Origin: Pusillibacter faecalis
GTDB lineage: Bacteria > Bacillota > Clostridia > Oscillospirales > Oscillospiraceae
Direction of reading: 5' to 3'
DNA: 64,000 bases
Assembly: GCF_018408705.1 (NCBI RefSeq)
Contig: NZ_AP023420.1
Location: forward strand, 1,054,001 to 1,118,000
The notes below the pieces were generated by a model, which saw only the letters and a program-made list of their open reading frames with translations, searched no databases and was not told the DNA's origin. Positions 36,705 through 45,469 of the stretch are shown in pieces; position 1 is the stretch's first letter; each line of letters begins with the position of its first letter. The position numbers and the translations under genes are program-made.

Positions 36705-37272
36705 TCTCCGGCGGTACCGCCAGCTGGAAGCTCTTCCACGTATGTTCCGCCGCTTCTATGATCTCCCAGGTGTAGCCAGCTCGCTCACATTCTCTCCAGG
36801 TCAGGTAGCGAAAATAGAACTCTGCCTCCAGATGACAGGGCAGAATGTCCAAAATGATCCTCTGAATCTGGTCAAACTCCGCCGGGACACCTGCCACCTC
36901 TGGAAAAATAACCCGCAGCTTCCCGCCGCCCATCTCCACTGCCCGAGCCCGGATGCCGCAGCCGCCCAAAGTACGGTTGATCGCGGCGGGCGTCAGGCTA
37001 TCTCCATCAATCTGCAACAGCGCTGCAATCGCTGCCCGGCGCTCCTCAGGCGTGAAGGCAGCGGGACGGCGGGCAAACAGTGCCTCCCGGCGGCTCAGCC
37101 CCTCGTCCTCCGCCGTGGCAGTCAATGCCTCCCGCTCCGTAAGGTCCAGCTGTTCACTGACGCCGTCAAAGCCCTTGCCCAGCGCATAAAGCTCTGCGCC
37201 GTTGATGGTGCCTGGCCGCAAATCATAGACCCGCAGCGGCGCCAGCAACGCCTTCAAATAGTCCTCATACAT
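36700..37272 (-). CDS. Phage tail protein XkdU/YmfQ-like (DUF2313)
   Basis: The 190-residue protein starts MYEDYLKALLAPLRVYDL and contains FDGVSEQLDLTEREALTATAEDEGLSRREALF, the DUF2313 pattern of the baseplate protein encoded last in PBSX (XkdU) and in Mu-like phages. The C-terminal half is helix-strand mixed with EFYFRYLTWRECERAGYTWEIIE. GGAGGCGTGAG precedes the start. It is the last gene of the cassette. In PBSX the tail-fibre and lysis genes follow, and here nothing does. Confidence 0.75.
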   Translation of the reverse strand: MYEDYLKALLAPLRVYDLRPGTINGAELYALGKGFDGVSEQLDLTEREALTATAEDEGLSRREALFARRPAAFTPEERRAAIAALLQIDGDSLTPAAINRTLGGCGIRARAVEMGGGKLRVIFPEVAGVPAEFDQIQRIILDILPCHLEAEFYFRYLTWRECERAGYTWEIIEAAEHTWKSFQLAVPPET

Positions 37273-37275
37273 GGC

Positions 37276-38334
37276 TCACGCCTCCATCTCCGTCACGGTC
37301 AGCGCGCCCAGCACCGGCAGCACCGTGTCGTCTGCCGCCACATCCGCCGCAGGCGCTGTAAAACGATAGTTCTCCACGCCCTCCAGGGCGTACAGACGGC
37401 TGCCCAGCTCTGCGAGGCGCACGGCCTTTCCCAACAGACGTCCAGTAAAAAACGTAGTCAATGTCTTCTCCGCCGCCGCCTTCACAGCTTCAAAATCCGC
37501 TCCCTCTGCTGGTGCCACTGTAACAGTGACATCAACCTCCCGGACTGTCGGAGCCTTCACCTGCACATCCACGGCAATCTCTCTTTTTTCCTGTAGCTCC
37601 GCCTGCAAGCCCTCCAGCACTTCTGCCGCCGGAAGGCCTCGTTCTTCCGCCACATATACATCCACGGTGCCAATGCCCCTGGCGCGCCCAACCGCCCGGG
37701 CGGCCACCACCCCCTCATATCCTATGGCGGTCTGCTCGTACCACGCGGCGTTGGCGCCGTTGGGGAGCCGCTGATAGCTCTCCAGAATCCGGCGGCGCAA
37801 GGCCTCGTCATCCTCCATATCACTGCCGCCGGAAAAAGCCTTGGGATTCGTACAGGCGGTAATGGCCACCGGGCACGCTGTCATGATGCAGATCGCCCCC
37901 GGAGCCGCGTTCCCCGCAGTGCCGCCCTCCAACGCCTCTGCCGGGATTTCCACAGACAGGGTTTCCGCCGCCAGCACCCCTGCCTGGGTCGTTTGGAACC
38001 GGGTTCCTGCTTCCGTCATGCAGACCGTTCCCTCCGACACTGTGATGTCTGCTGCCGGCGGTAGTTTTACAGAAAACTGCAGGGTTCCCACCGCTTTTGC
38101 CGCCGGCAGGCGCACAAGCCCCCGCATAGCTGCGTGGCGGTCCAGGTAGATGCCCTGCGCCGTCTGTGGAAAGCTCTGGTCCAGCACCCAGTCCGCCTGG
38201 ATGCCAAGTGCCTGAATCTGTGCTGCAGCCGCCCAAAACCGCACCGCCAGATCGCAGCCCTCCTCCGGCGTAAAGCCGGCCCGCTGTGCAAACGCTGCCA
38301 GCAGTTCCTGATAAAGTTCCTCTGTGCTCCTCAC
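37276..38334 (-). CDS. Baseplate J-like protein (XkdT-like)
   Basis: The protein has 352 residues. GIYLDRHAAMRGLVRLPAAKAVG near residue 65 and the middle region (GGTAGNAAPGAICIM, FSGGSDMEDDEALRRRILESYQRLPNGANAAWYE) are the Baseplate_J / gp47 signatures. This wedge protein links baseplate hub to periphery in contractile tails. A GTG at 38334 has GGGAGGAG five bases upstream, whereas the ATG at 38352 is internal to that site. It overlaps or abuts the genes on both sides, as expected for a late operon. Confidence 0.85.
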   Translation of the reverse strand: MRSTEELYQELLAAFAQRAGFTPEEGCDLAVRFWAAAAQIQALGIQADWVLDQSFPQTAQGIYLDRHAAMRGLVRLPAAKAVGTLQFSVKLPPAADITVSEGTVCMTEAGTRFQTTQAGVLAAETLSVEIPAEALEGGTAGNAAPGAICIMTACPVAITACTNPKAFSGGSDMEDDEALRRRILESYQRLPNGANAAWYEQTAIGYEGVVAARAVGRARGIGTVDVYVAEERGLPAAEVLEGLQAELQEKREIAVDVQVKAPTVREVDVTVTVAPAEGADFEAVKAAAEKTLTTFFTGRLLGKAVRLAELGSRLYALEGVENYRFTAPAADVAADDTVLPVLGALTVTEMEA

Positions 38335-38348
38335 ATGCTCTCCTCCCA

Positions 38349-38696
38349 TCACTTCAACTCCAGCGAGACGGAGAGCGCTGTTTCCCGATAGCGAAGCTCC
38401 ACGGTCAAAATTCCCGCACCGCTGTTTTCAATCAGAGCAACATCCGTCACAGTGAGTCCCTGTTCCTCGGCCAGCGCCTCCGCCACATACTGTCTGGCGG
38501 CCGGCAGCCGGGCGGCGGCGGGAAGCCGCCCCAGTTGCCAGAGCTGGCTTCCCAGCGTTCCCCAGAAGGGAAACGCCCCCCGCCGGGCGCTTAGGCGGAA
38601 CAATACCCTCTGCAGCAAGGCCTCGGCTCCCTCCACCCTGCAAAGCCTCGCTGCGCCGTCAAGCACATAGTCGCCGTTTTGCAGCTTCAGCTCCAT
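38349..38696 (-). CDS. Baseplate wedge protein (gp25/XkdS-like)
   Basis: The 115-residue protein with ARRGAFPFWGTLGSQLWQLG, then RQYVAEALAEEQGLTVTDVALI and a beta hairpin (ILTVELRYRETALSVSLELK), follows the gp25/DUF2634 wedge fold. It occupies the xkdS position, between spike and baseplate J genes. GGAGGC precedes the start. Confidence 0.65.
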   Translation of the reverse strand: MELKLQNGDYVLDGAARLCRVEGAEALLQRVLFRLSARRGAFPFWGTLGSQLWQLGRLPAAARLPAARQYVAEALAEEQGLTVTDVALIENSGAGILTVELRYRETALSVSLELK

Positions 38697-38699
38697 TCC

Positions 38700-39086
38700 T
38701 TATGCCTCCATCCCGCATTGACAGGGTGTGTACGGAATACCGTTGATCATCAGCCGCCCTCGAATGTCCACCACACCATTTTCCCGCAGGTAGACAGAGC
38801 TGCCGCCGGGGCCATGGAGATAAATCTCTCCCGGCTGCATGTCCCTGGGCGCTTCGCTCTGCGCCGTCCCGGCCACACACTGTTCCTCGCCGCCAGGGCC
38901 GCCCTTGATCACCAGCACCTCCGCGCCATTTTCCGGCAGCCAAACATAGCCGCCTGGACCATAAACCGGCAGTTCCCGCACCTCGCCCCGGGTCAGCACG
39001 CCCACCCGATCCCCTGCAATAGTAGTCACGCCCATGTCTGCGTCCGCCGTGGGCGGCGCGCTCCGCATCTGTCTTGCCAGCCACAT
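38700..39086 (-). CDS. Baseplate spike protein (gpV/gp45-like)
   Basis: The 128-residue protein has an N-terminal OB-like part (MGVTTIAGDRVGVLTRGEVRELPVYGPGGYVWLPENGAEVLVI) and a C-terminal beta-prism strip (GEIYLHGPGGSSVYLRENGVVDIRGRLMINGI), typical of the membrane-piercing spike of contractile tails. Known spikes often bind iron through HxH at the tip. This one ends PYTPCQCGMEA, so a CxC tip is possible. AAGGAGGGG precedes the start. Confidence 0.65.
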   Translation of the reverse strand: MWLARQMRSAPPTADADMGVTTIAGDRVGVLTRGEVRELPVYGPGGYVWLPENGAEVLVIKGGPGGEEQCVAGTAQSEAPRDMQPGEIYLHGPGGSSVYLRENGVVDIRGRLMINGIPYTPCQCGMEA

Positions 39087-39087
39087 G

Positions 39088-40035
39088 CTAGATCCCCTCC
39101 TTTAGTGTTAGCGTTGCCGTGAATCCGTCCCGTTGAGAGCAGACGTTCTCCGCCTCCGCCACCCGGAACGTGCCCGAGAGTCCCAGACGGGACAGCGACA
39201 GCTCCACCCGATCCCCGGGATAGGCCAAAAAGCTTCCTGGCATCGTCACCGTGATCAGCCGCTGCTCCTCCCGGGACTTTTGAATCTGATATTCTCCGGT
39301 GTACCGCATGGCAGCCCAGGTGCTCTGTCCCGGCGTGTACACCACCCTGCGGCACTGTCCGCCCTTGGCAATCATGTCCGGATTTTTCACGGAGTAGGAG
39401 ACGTTCCGCTTCTTGTCAATCACCAACGCCTCTGTCAAAACGCCGTAGTGGTCCTCCCGCCAGGAACAGTGAAGCACCGGGTCCGCATCCCCGATACAAA
39501 GCCGTCGGCCATTATCCCGCTCCGGAGCCGCTAACAGCGCGCCGTTTATCGCGAAGCGTGGGGCGAAGCCGCCGTAAGTCCGGCAAAAGCTCTCCAAGAC
39601 CTTCCACTGGCTGGTCCCTGCTGCCACGGTGTACACAGAACGCGCCTGGACATCCGCTACCTCCCGAGCAACGACGCCGTAGGGCGTTACATGGCGCCGG
39701 ACAATCTCCTCCAGCGTGGCGTCCTGGTAGGTCACTGGGCGGCTTTCATTGTCCAGCAGGCGTGCGGCAGCGCCTCGTCCGGTGATGGTGACGGTGGTGC
39801 CGCCGCCGTCGAGGTCCACCGAAAAATCATCCACAATGCCCCGGGCCACCAGCTGTCCGTCCTCAAAGCCAATGAAGCCGGCAGCCAGGGGAAGAATGGG
39901 CGCCATCTCTTTGCTGTAAAGGCATGTGACCGTATAGCTGTCACAGGGCACCGTGCCCGTATGGACTACGCTCCAGCTCAGCAGCGGCGGCAGATCATAG
40001 GTCTGGTGGGTACTGGTGAAGATTCGTCCTGTCAC
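39088..40035 (-). CDS. Baseplate hub protein XkdQ-like
   Basis: The protein has 315 residues. It corresponds to the gp27/gpD-type hub encoded as XkdQ in PBSX: early beta-barrel regions ([30 protein letters not shown]), a segment [16 protein letters not shown], and a C-terminal barrel ([25 protein letters not shown]). A GTG at 40035 overlaps the previous stop as GTGA with GGTGGTGAT upstream, and the frame from 40143 has no such site. Confidence 0.75.
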   Translation of the reverse strand: MTGRIFTSTHQTYDLPPLLSWSVVHTGTVPCDSYTVTCLYSKEMAPILPLAAGFIGFEDGQLVARGIVDDFSVDLDGGGTTVTITGRGAAARLLDNESRPVTYQDATLEEIVRRHVTPYGVVAREVADVQARSVYTVAAGTSQWKVLESFCRTYGGFAPRFAINGALLAAPERDNGRRLCIGDADPVLHCSWREDHYGVLTEALVIDKKRNVSYSVKNPDMIAKGGQCRRVVYTPGQSTWAAMRYTGEYQIQKSREEQRLITVTMPGSFLAYPGDRVELSLSRLGLSGTFRVAEAENVCSQRDGFTATLTLKEGI

Positions 40036-40601
40036 GGAATCACCACCTTGTCCCCCGGATAAATCAGGTTGGGGTTTTTGATCTGCGGGTTGGCAGAGAT
40101 CAGTGCCGTCAGGGACACTCCATGGCGTTTTGCAATTCCCCACAGAGTATCTCCCTTGTGAACGGTATCGCTGCTCCCTTCCGGCTGCCGCGCCGGAAGA
40201 GGGGGCACATCCGCGCTTTCCTTCACTGCGCTCAGCCCGTTTCCGTAGCCGGTCCAGTCCTCCCAGAACTCAAAGCTGTAGCTCACATAGTCCGGCAGCG
40301 GTTCCTCTTCCACGGTCAGGGACGCGAACCACGCTTGCTCTGTCGACCACACCGGGTGAACCAGCATGCCGGAGCCGCTGTCCTGAAAGACCTCCGCCAA
40401 GCGGCGGAACTCCTCGTAGGCCCCAGCCCCGGTAAAAACGCCATGCCCCCGGAGGACCCGGTAGCTTCCCCCCAGGTCCTGGACCACGCACCGGCCATAA
40501 GGCACTGGGTGGACCGCCAACCGTCTCCGGCGCTCCACTGTGTAGACCTCCGGGTTGTGAGGCCAGGTGTAGTCCTTATATCGCATCGGTGATAGCAGCA
40601 A
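40032..40601 (-). CDS. LysM tail protein XkdP-like
   Basis: The 189-residue protein has an N-terminal phage domain ([31 protein letters not shown], then FEFWEDWTG) and a C-terminal LysM motif ([30 protein letters not shown], ending [10 protein letters not shown]). It matches PBSX XkdP, a baseplate-proximal protein. The start is TTG at 40601 or ATG at 40586, and the ribosome site (GGGGGAAGAGG) fits the TTG better. Confidence 0.75.
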   Translation of the reverse strand: MLLSPMRYKDYTWPHNPEVYTVERRRRLAVHPVPYGRCVVQDLGGSYRVLRGHGVFTGAGAYEEFRRLAEVFQDSGSGMLVHPVWSTEQAWFASLTVEEEPLPDYVSYSFEFWEDWTGYGNGLSAVKESADVPPLPARQPEGSSDTVHKGDTLWGIAKRHGVSLTALISANPQIKNPNLIYPGDKVVIP

Positions 40602-40615
40602 AGCCTCTTCCCCCT

Positions 40616-41107
40616 TTAGTAAAGCGTAAATCCGCCGTCATACCGGCGGGCGTCCCGCTGGACGGCCCGGGACACGGCCCACACGTTCGCCGCCATGCGA
40701 GTTGCGGTCTCAGGCTCCATCTCCCACACCGTGTTCACAGCTTCTGGAACAAGACCGCCCCAGGCCCATCCGCCGCTCTCCGGCTGGTGCCGAAGGGGCA
40801 GTGCGCGCCGTCCTTCCCCGCGCTCCGCCGCATGGAAGAGACTCCCCTTCTCCGAACGCAAGACCGTTTTCTCCGCATCGCCTGTCTGAATGATCGGCAC
40901 TGGCTCCGCTTCTTTGATTGTACGCCCCTCCAAAAATCTTTCCCAGTCGGAGACCGCGCTTGTTTGGCCTCTTTTTATCAGGGTTTGGGACTGTAAGTCC
41001 GGCGCCACCTCGGCTTTCCGTTTCTCCCAGACCGCCTGTCCCCGCAGCAGCGCCGCCAGCGCCAACTGCTGACGTGCCAGCTCCTCCTGGATATAATCCA
41101 ACCTCAT
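40616..41107 (-). CDS. Unknown protein in the tape-measure position
   Basis: The 163-residue protein starts in an ATGA overlap with the chaperone gene. The N-terminus is helical ([30 protein letters not shown]). The middle is polar and the C-terminus reads [35 protein letters not shown]. In PBSX this position holds XkdO, a tape measure of more than 1000 residues. This protein lacks the long coiled coils and membrane spans of a tape measure. It may be a miniature length-determinant or a replacement. Confidence 0.55.
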   Translation of the reverse strand: MRLDYIQEELARQQLALAALLRGQAVWEKRKAEVAPDLQSQTLIKRGQTSAVSDWERFLEGRTIKEAEPVPIIQTGDAEKTVLRSEKGSLFHAAERGEGRRALPLRHQPESGGWAWGGLVPEAVNTVWEMEPETATRMAANVWAVSRAVQRDARRYDGGFTLY

Positions 41108-41409
41108 CCCTCCCACAGCGCCTCAAACCGCGCCTCATCAAATACCGGGTTCTCCTCCGCCGGCCCCAGAGCTGTGCCGGAGGAAAGGCGGCGCAGCAAC
41201 CCCTCCATCTCCCGTGTGGTCAGCGACTCCAGCACGGCCTCCCCATCCCTGAATACCGGCTCCCCCTGATAAAAGCAGCTCTCCGCCAGTACCCGGGCGT
41301 TGCATAAAAGAGAGCGCTCCATAGGGTCCTCCGCCGCGTCCCGGCTTGCCCGCCACAGATACAGCAGCCTGCCGGCGGTGGGCGGACGCAATTCGTCCCA
41401 AGGTCTCAT
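41104..41409 (-). CDS. Tail assembly chaperone (XkdN-like)
   Basis: The 101-residue, acidic helical protein (DAAEDPMERSLLCNARVLAESCFYQGEPVFRDGEAVLESLTTREMEGLLRRLSS) lies between tail tube and the tape-measure position, where XkdN-type chaperones are always encoded. The assignment rests on position and composition more than on motifs. Confidence 0.6.
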   Translation of the reverse strand: MRPWDELRPPTAGRLLYLWRASRDAAEDPMERSLLCNARVLAESCFYQGEPVFRDGEAVLESLTTREMEGLLRRLSSGTALGPAEENPVFDEARFEALWEG

Positions 41410-41789
41410 GCCGCGGTCTCAATTCGTTTGGAGGCTACCACTGTCACCTTCTCGGCCACCATGGCGTTGAGCTGTCCCTCCTCCTGAATGTCGCTCCACT
41501 CGCAGCCGCTGTAAATTACCTTTCGGTCCGGCTTGCAGATCACCAAAGAGAAATCTGAGAGCTCATAAAAGTTGATACCGTCTGATATCGCGTCCTCCGT
41601 GGCGTACAGCCGCGTCAGCTCCAAGACATACTTCCGCTGGCCTGCGATAGTGGCCACCGGCTCAATCTCGCCGAAAGCCTCTACATTCCTAGAGGACTTG
41701 CTTGCCCGGGTAGTGTAACTCTGCACCACTGCCACCTTTTTCCCGTCCATCTCCAGGTAGATGTCCGCGCTGGTGGGAAATCCTGTCAT
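41406..41789 (-). CDS. Phage tail tube protein (XkdM-like)
   Basis: The 127-residue protein (TSADIYLEMDGKKVAVVQSYTTRASKSSRNVEAFGE, then YVLELTRLYATEDAISDGINFYELSDFSLVI) has the beta-sandwich pattern of XkdM tail tube proteins, which form the inner tube of contractile tails. It is directly downstream of the sheath gene, as in PBSX. Confidence 0.8.
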   Translation of the reverse strand: MTGFPTSADIYLEMDGKKVAVVQSYTTRASKSSRNVEAFGEIEPVATIAGQRKYVLELTRLYATEDAISDGINFYELSDFSLVICKPDRKVIYSGCEWSDIQEEGQLNAMVAEKVTVVASKRIETAA

Positions 41790-41811
41790 ATCTACATGCG
41801 CCTCCTCTGTG

Positions 41812-42864
41812 TCAAACGGTCATGTGAACCGTCAGATAAATCTGGTTGAGACCGTGGGCCACGGCGAAGCCAAACTCCACCAGACACACGGTAGGGTCCT
41901 CTTCCAGGGCGTTTACCATCACTTCGCCATAGCTGTCGATGATCTCCGCCGCCACCTTTTTCTCCAGCTCCACAATCACCTGGGAGCGGATGGCGCTCCG
42001 GCCGCGGGCGGTATTCTTGGCTCTGGAAAACCGGCTGCGCAGTGCCGTCCGGATGGAGGGAATGATATCGTCCACAATCAAAATGGTGGTCAGTTCCCGC
42101 CAGGTGCTGTCCGCCGCGCCGCCGGTGGTGGTGCGGGTGGTAATCCCCCGGACCGGCGAGATCACACCGCCCACACTTTCCAGGGGCGTTACGCCGCCCC
42201 GAACCAGGAGATCAATGTCGTTGTCGGTATAATCCTCTGTCAGCCCCTCCAGCCCGGAGAGTTCCGCACCGTTGAGAGGGATCGCCGGGTCTGTCCCGCT
42301 GGCAATCGCTCCGGCCAGTGCTGCCGATGCAAATACCCCCGGCAGCGTGCCCTCGCCCCGGACCAGATCCGGTCCCACCAGCACCATGCGCTCGCTGTTG
42401 AGTTCCGCGGCCCGCTCCACCAGCTCTGACGCCTTGAGGCCACTACCGCCCACCACGGCAATTCGCTCCCGCCGCTGCTCCGACGCGGTCTCCACCGCCG
42501 TCCGCAGGGCCTGCTGCACGCTCAGCTCCCCGCTGTCACAGACCAGAATCTGCGCCTCTACCTTACCAAGGACCCCAAAGGCCCCCGCGTAGTCCGGCTC
42601 TTCGTCCGCCACCCGGACCGCCGCCACCGTGGAGGCGCCGTTCAAAAATAAAAGCCGCAAAATGGTACTCATGCCAGGATCTACATCCTCTCCAAAGGCA
42701 GCAACACCGGCGGTATACCCGGTGAGAGTCACCACCTCTCCCACCGTGCCGGAGGCGGCCTTTGCCGCCACGCCGATGATCTTACTGCCCCGGCCGGCGG
42801 TCACAACCGCCGAGGCATCGTAGCTGGAATACACCCCAGGCCGCTCGTGCCTGCTCTCACTCAC
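41812..42864 (-). CDS. Contractile tail sheath protein (XkdK-like)
   Basis: The 350-residue protein begins with RPGVYSSYDASAVVTAGRGSKIIGVAAKA and has the sheath C-terminal subtilisin-like-core and handshake region (VISPVRGITTRTTTGG, RELTTILIVDDIIPSIRTALRSRFSRAKNTARGRSAI, VNALEEDPTVCLVEFGFAVAHGLNQIYLTVHM). It is slightly shorter than PBSX XkdK (around 460) and so is a minimal sheath. The start is GTG 42864, overlapping the previous gene by eight bases. Confidence 0.85.
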   Translation of the reverse strand: MSESRHERPGVYSSYDASAVVTAGRGSKIIGVAAKAASGTVGEVVTLTGYTAGVAAFGEDVDPGMSTILRLLFLNGASTVAAVRVADEEPDYAGAFGVLGKVEAQILVCDSGELSVQQALRTAVETASEQRRERIAVVGGSGLKASELVERAAELNSERMVLVGPDLVRGEGTLPGVFASAALAGAIASGTDPAIPLNGAELSGLEGLTEDYTDNDIDLLVRGGVTPLESVGGVISPVRGITTRTTTGGAADSTWRELTTILIVDDIIPSIRTALRSRFSRAKNTARGRSAIRSQVIVELEKKVAAEIIDSYGEVMVNALEEDPTVCLVEFGFAVAHGLNQIYLTVHMTV

Positions 42865-43351
42865 GTTTCATAACCCCTTTCAAAATAAAGTCCAGAAATC
42901 CCTCGCCGTCCTCCCGGCTCTCCGCCGTGAATACCGCCTGACACCGCAAATTTCCCCGCCGCAAAAACATTCCCGTGGCTCTCTCCCAGGTCAGCGCCTC
43001 CCAGCGAAGCTCCCCGGGTCGAATGCCTGCCGGAAGGCTCCCCAGCAGCGCCTCCGTCGCCGTCTCGCTGCCTGCCTCACAGTCCCCGGCCCGCTCCGCT
43101 CGGATGTCCACGGTGATATTGCCCTCCAGCTGCTTGCCGTAGAGCTCCCGCACCGCACCAGTGGCGCTGTCCTGGACCTCCCCCAGATAGTTACAAAACC
43201 CTAAGGTCTTTCCCTCCGCAGCGCCCACCGTCACCGCCGCCACGGCTCCCTCATAGCGCTTGGCACTGTCCGGAAAGGCTTCAAGAGCCGTAACTCCTGC
43301 GCTCTTCAGCGCCTCAACCACCGCCTTGCATACCTGTGTCAGTTCTCTCAT
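42857..43351 (-). CDS. Phage neck/tail-completion protein (XkdJ-like position)
   Basis: The 164-residue protein (MRELTQVCKAVVEALKSAGVTALEAFP, AVRELYGKQLEGNITVDIRAERAGDCEAGSETATEALLGSL) ends in a beta-rich half. Its size, and its place between the connector genes and the sheath, fit a tail terminator or completion protein. GCGAGGGAG precedes ATG 43351. Confidence 0.6.
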   Translation of the reverse strand: MRELTQVCKAVVEALKSAGVTALEAFPDSAKRYEGAVAAVTVGAAEGKTLGFCNYLGEVQDSATGAVRELYGKQLEGNITVDIRAERAGDCEAGSETATEALLGSLPAGIRPGELRWEALTWERATGMFLRRGNLRCQAVFTAESREDGEGFLDFILKGVMKRE

Positions 43352-43668
43352 ACTTTCTCCCTCGCCCGTTCCAGGTCCGCCCACCAGTAGACTGTGGTCT
43401 CACCGACGGCATAGGGTCGGCTGCTGCGCACCCGAAAATCTTCCCCGTTCCAGCGGAGAAGCTCTCCCGCATGCACCGCCTCCGGCCCCAGGTACAGCCA
43501 CAATCGTCGGTCCAGCCCACCGAGGCTTACAACTGTGTCTACCGCTGTCTCACCTTGCTCCGGCAGCGGCTGGAAAAAGGCCCGCGCGGTAATTTCTCCG
43601 TCTTCCCGGAGAATGAGGACGCTCTGCCCGTACCGTTCCGCGATTCTCCGCATCCATCCCTCTCTCAT
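43348..43668 (-). CDS. Phage head closure protein
   Basis: The 106-residue beta-rich protein (REGWMRRIAERYGQSVLILREDGEITARAFFQPLPE, RWNGEDFRVRSSRPYAVGETTVYWWADLERA) is typical of head-closure/stopper proteins in length and strand pattern. It overlaps both neighbours by four bases. Confidence 0.55.
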   Translation of the reverse strand: MREGWMRRIAERYGQSVLILREDGEITARAFFQPLPEQGETAVDTVVSLGGLDRRLWLYLGPEAVHAGELLRWNGEDFRVRSSRPYAVGETTVYWWADLERAREKV

Positions 43669-44018
43669 CCCGGAATTCCTCGAAGGCAGACCTCTCCCGA
43701 CTCCCCATAGGGGGCCATGATCCGCTCCGCCGCAAGGCGCAGCGCGGTGGAGAGAGCTGCGCTGTCCGCCACGGCCCCAGCCTTGATGGAAACCGCTCCT
43801 GCGGTGAAGGCGTCAATGCCGTCTCCTCTCCGGCTCAATCGATAGTCCGCCGCCGCAGTAAAGGCCGCGGCACAGCAGAGTGCGTCCTCCCATTCAACAG
43901 CCTCCGGGCGGAGGCGGCTCCGCCAAGCCGCCTCTGCCGAAAGGCACAGCGTTTTCAAAAGCTCTGTTGGCTCTTCACCGGTGATCTCCGCTGCCAGCCC
44001 CAGAATTCTCTCCTCCAT
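43665..44018 (-). CDS. Head-tail connector protein (gp6-like)
   Basis: The 117-residue, mostly helical protein (EERILGLAAEITGEEPTELLKTLCLSAEAAWRSRL, DALCCAAAFTAAADYRLSR) lies directly after the capsid gene. Helical proteins of about 110 residues here usually form the connector ring (XkdH / HK97 gp6 type). Confidence 0.6.
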   Translation of the reverse strand: MEERILGLAAEITGEEPTELLKTLCLSAEAAWRSRLRPEAVEWEDALCCAAAFTAAADYRLSRRGDGIDAFTAGAVSIKAGAVADSAALSTALRLAAERIMAPYGESGEVCLRGIPG

Positions 44019-44034
44019 TTCTTTTCCTACCGCC

Positions 44035-45069
44035 TCACTGGACTGTCAGCACTTTGGATGCGTCTGCAAACAGCTTGGCAAACCCAGAGATGGACGTAAT
44101 CGCCGCCCGCTCCAGCTGGCGGTCGATCAGCTTGTCGTACTCCACCGTGATCTCGCTGCCACAGATCTGCTCCAGGGCGTACCCCCGGTCCAGGCCGATC
44201 ATGGTGCCTGCGGGCAGAGCGCTGGTGCGCAGGAGCTGGGCCCCCAGCGGGGTGGAAAGCGTGCCGGTGCCCTGGAAATTCAGTCCCGTCAGAGGGTTCT
44301 GGAATTCGCTGAGCTTCAGCATGGCCAGCATCATATCGCCGCTGACCAGCATAGTGTTCATGGTATATGGGTCAAACTGGCTCCAAAAATCCAGCAGCGC
44401 CTCGTAGCTCAGGGTACCGGCGGTACCGGAGATGGGCTTAGTCCCTACCTGGAAGGCCTGCGCGGGGTTTTCGTTGCCGTCGCCCTGGCGCAGCACGCCG
44501 ATGGCGTCCTCCAAGTGCATGCGGCCGATGTACGCGCCAATCTGCCGCAGCGTTACGGAGAACAGGTCCAGCCGCTGGAAGCGGATGGCCTCATAGGACG
44601 CCACCAACATCCGTCCCCGTTTGTGGAGCCGCACCAGATTTTCCTGGGTGCGCACAGTGGTCTGGGGAATTTCCGCCCCCTCCTCTACCCGCAGCAGCTT
44701 CTTGTCTGCCTCCGAGGGCACCGAGGCAATGGAGCGGTAGTCCATGCCGTCAAACCGGGTCACTGTGGCCGTGATACGGGGCAGGACGCTCTCCTCCTCC
44801 ACCCCCTGGCGCACCACCCGGGCTACAAACTCCGGAAACAGCACGCTGGACTCACTGGTATGGAAGAATTTTTCCACCCGGTCAGAACCAGCGCCCTTCA
44901 CTTTAATGTCAAATCGCTTGAGCTGCCGCTGAAAGGCGTCCAACCCCTCCAGGGATGTGCCCCGGTAGGGTTCGCTGGGGTCCAGCTCCTCCAGTGTCTG
45001 GGAAAACGTGCAGCCGCTGCGCCCGTACATCCCCTTTTCCAGTTTCACCGTTTCAAAATGATAAGCCAT
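44035..45069 (-). CDS. Major capsid protein
   Basis: The protein has 344 residues with an HK97-like layout: N-terminal arm, an E-loop region (SVPSEADKKLLRVEEGAEIPQTTVRTQENLVRLHKRGRML), spine helix (LDLFSVTLRQIGAYIGRMHLEDAIGVL) and A-domain (SGDMMLAMLKLSEFQNPLTGLNFQ; TSALPAGTMIGLDRGYALEQ). It is the expected size for a protease-processed or scaffold-less capsid. AGGGAGGA precedes ATG 45069. Confidence 0.8.
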   Translation of the reverse strand: MAYHFETVKLEKGMYGRSGCTFSQTLEELDPSEPYRGTSLEGLDAFQRQLKRFDIKVKGAGSDRVEKFFHTSESSVLFPEFVARVVRQGVEEESVLPRITATVTRFDGMDYRSIASVPSEADKKLLRVEEGAEIPQTTVRTQENLVRLHKRGRMLVASYEAIRFQRLDLFSVTLRQIGAYIGRMHLEDAIGVLRQGDGNENPAQAFQVGTKPISGTAGTLSYEALLDFWSQFDPYTMNTMLVSGDMMLAMLKLSEFQNPLTGLNFQGTGTLSTPLGAQLLRTSALPAGTMIGLDRGYALEQICGSEITVEYDKLIDRQLERAAITSISGFAKLFADASKVLTVQ

Positions 45070-45081
45070 GTCTTTCCTCCC

Positions 45082-45432
45082 TTACAGTATAAATGTCACA
45101 TATTTCCCGGCAGTATCCACTTCCACCGCCAAAGCCCGCACGCCGGACTCCTGCTCTCCGACCTCCGCCTTAACGCCGCCGCTGCCGTCAGCGGTCAGTG
45201 TCGTCCAGCCCAGAGCGGGAGCCGCGCCGCTGTAAGCTGCCGTCAGCATTCCGCCCAGCGCCACGGAGCATGCGGCACCGTCCCTTGCGGCGGAGATCAC
45301 CACGCCGCAGAACGCCTCGCCGGCGGCGCAGGCACTGACGGCACCGCTGCCGCTGATTTTTGCCACCTGTCCCTCTGGAACGTCTCCGGAAAAGGTGGCG
45401 GCCCACTGGCCAATTCCCATGTAAGAACTCAT
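45082..45432 (-). CDS. Capsid decoration/cement protein (DUF2190-like)
   Basis: The 116-residue Gly/Ala-rich beta protein (FSGDVPEGQVAKISGSGAVSACAAGEAFCGVVISAARDG, TTLTADGSGGVKAE) resembles DUF2190/cement proteins and is encoded between protease and capsid. ATG 45432 has GAGGGAGGA upstream. The frame beyond it overlaps the protease gene and is spurious. Confidence 0.65.
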   Translation of the reverse strand: MSSYMGIGQWAATFSGDVPEGQVAKISGSGAVSACAAGEAFCGVVISAARDGAACSVALGGMLTAAYSGAAPALGWTTLTADGSGGVKAEVGEQESGVRALAVEVDTAGKYVTFIL

Positions 45433-45469
45433 CTCGTTTGTCCTCCCTCTATTTTTTTGTTGTCCCCGA

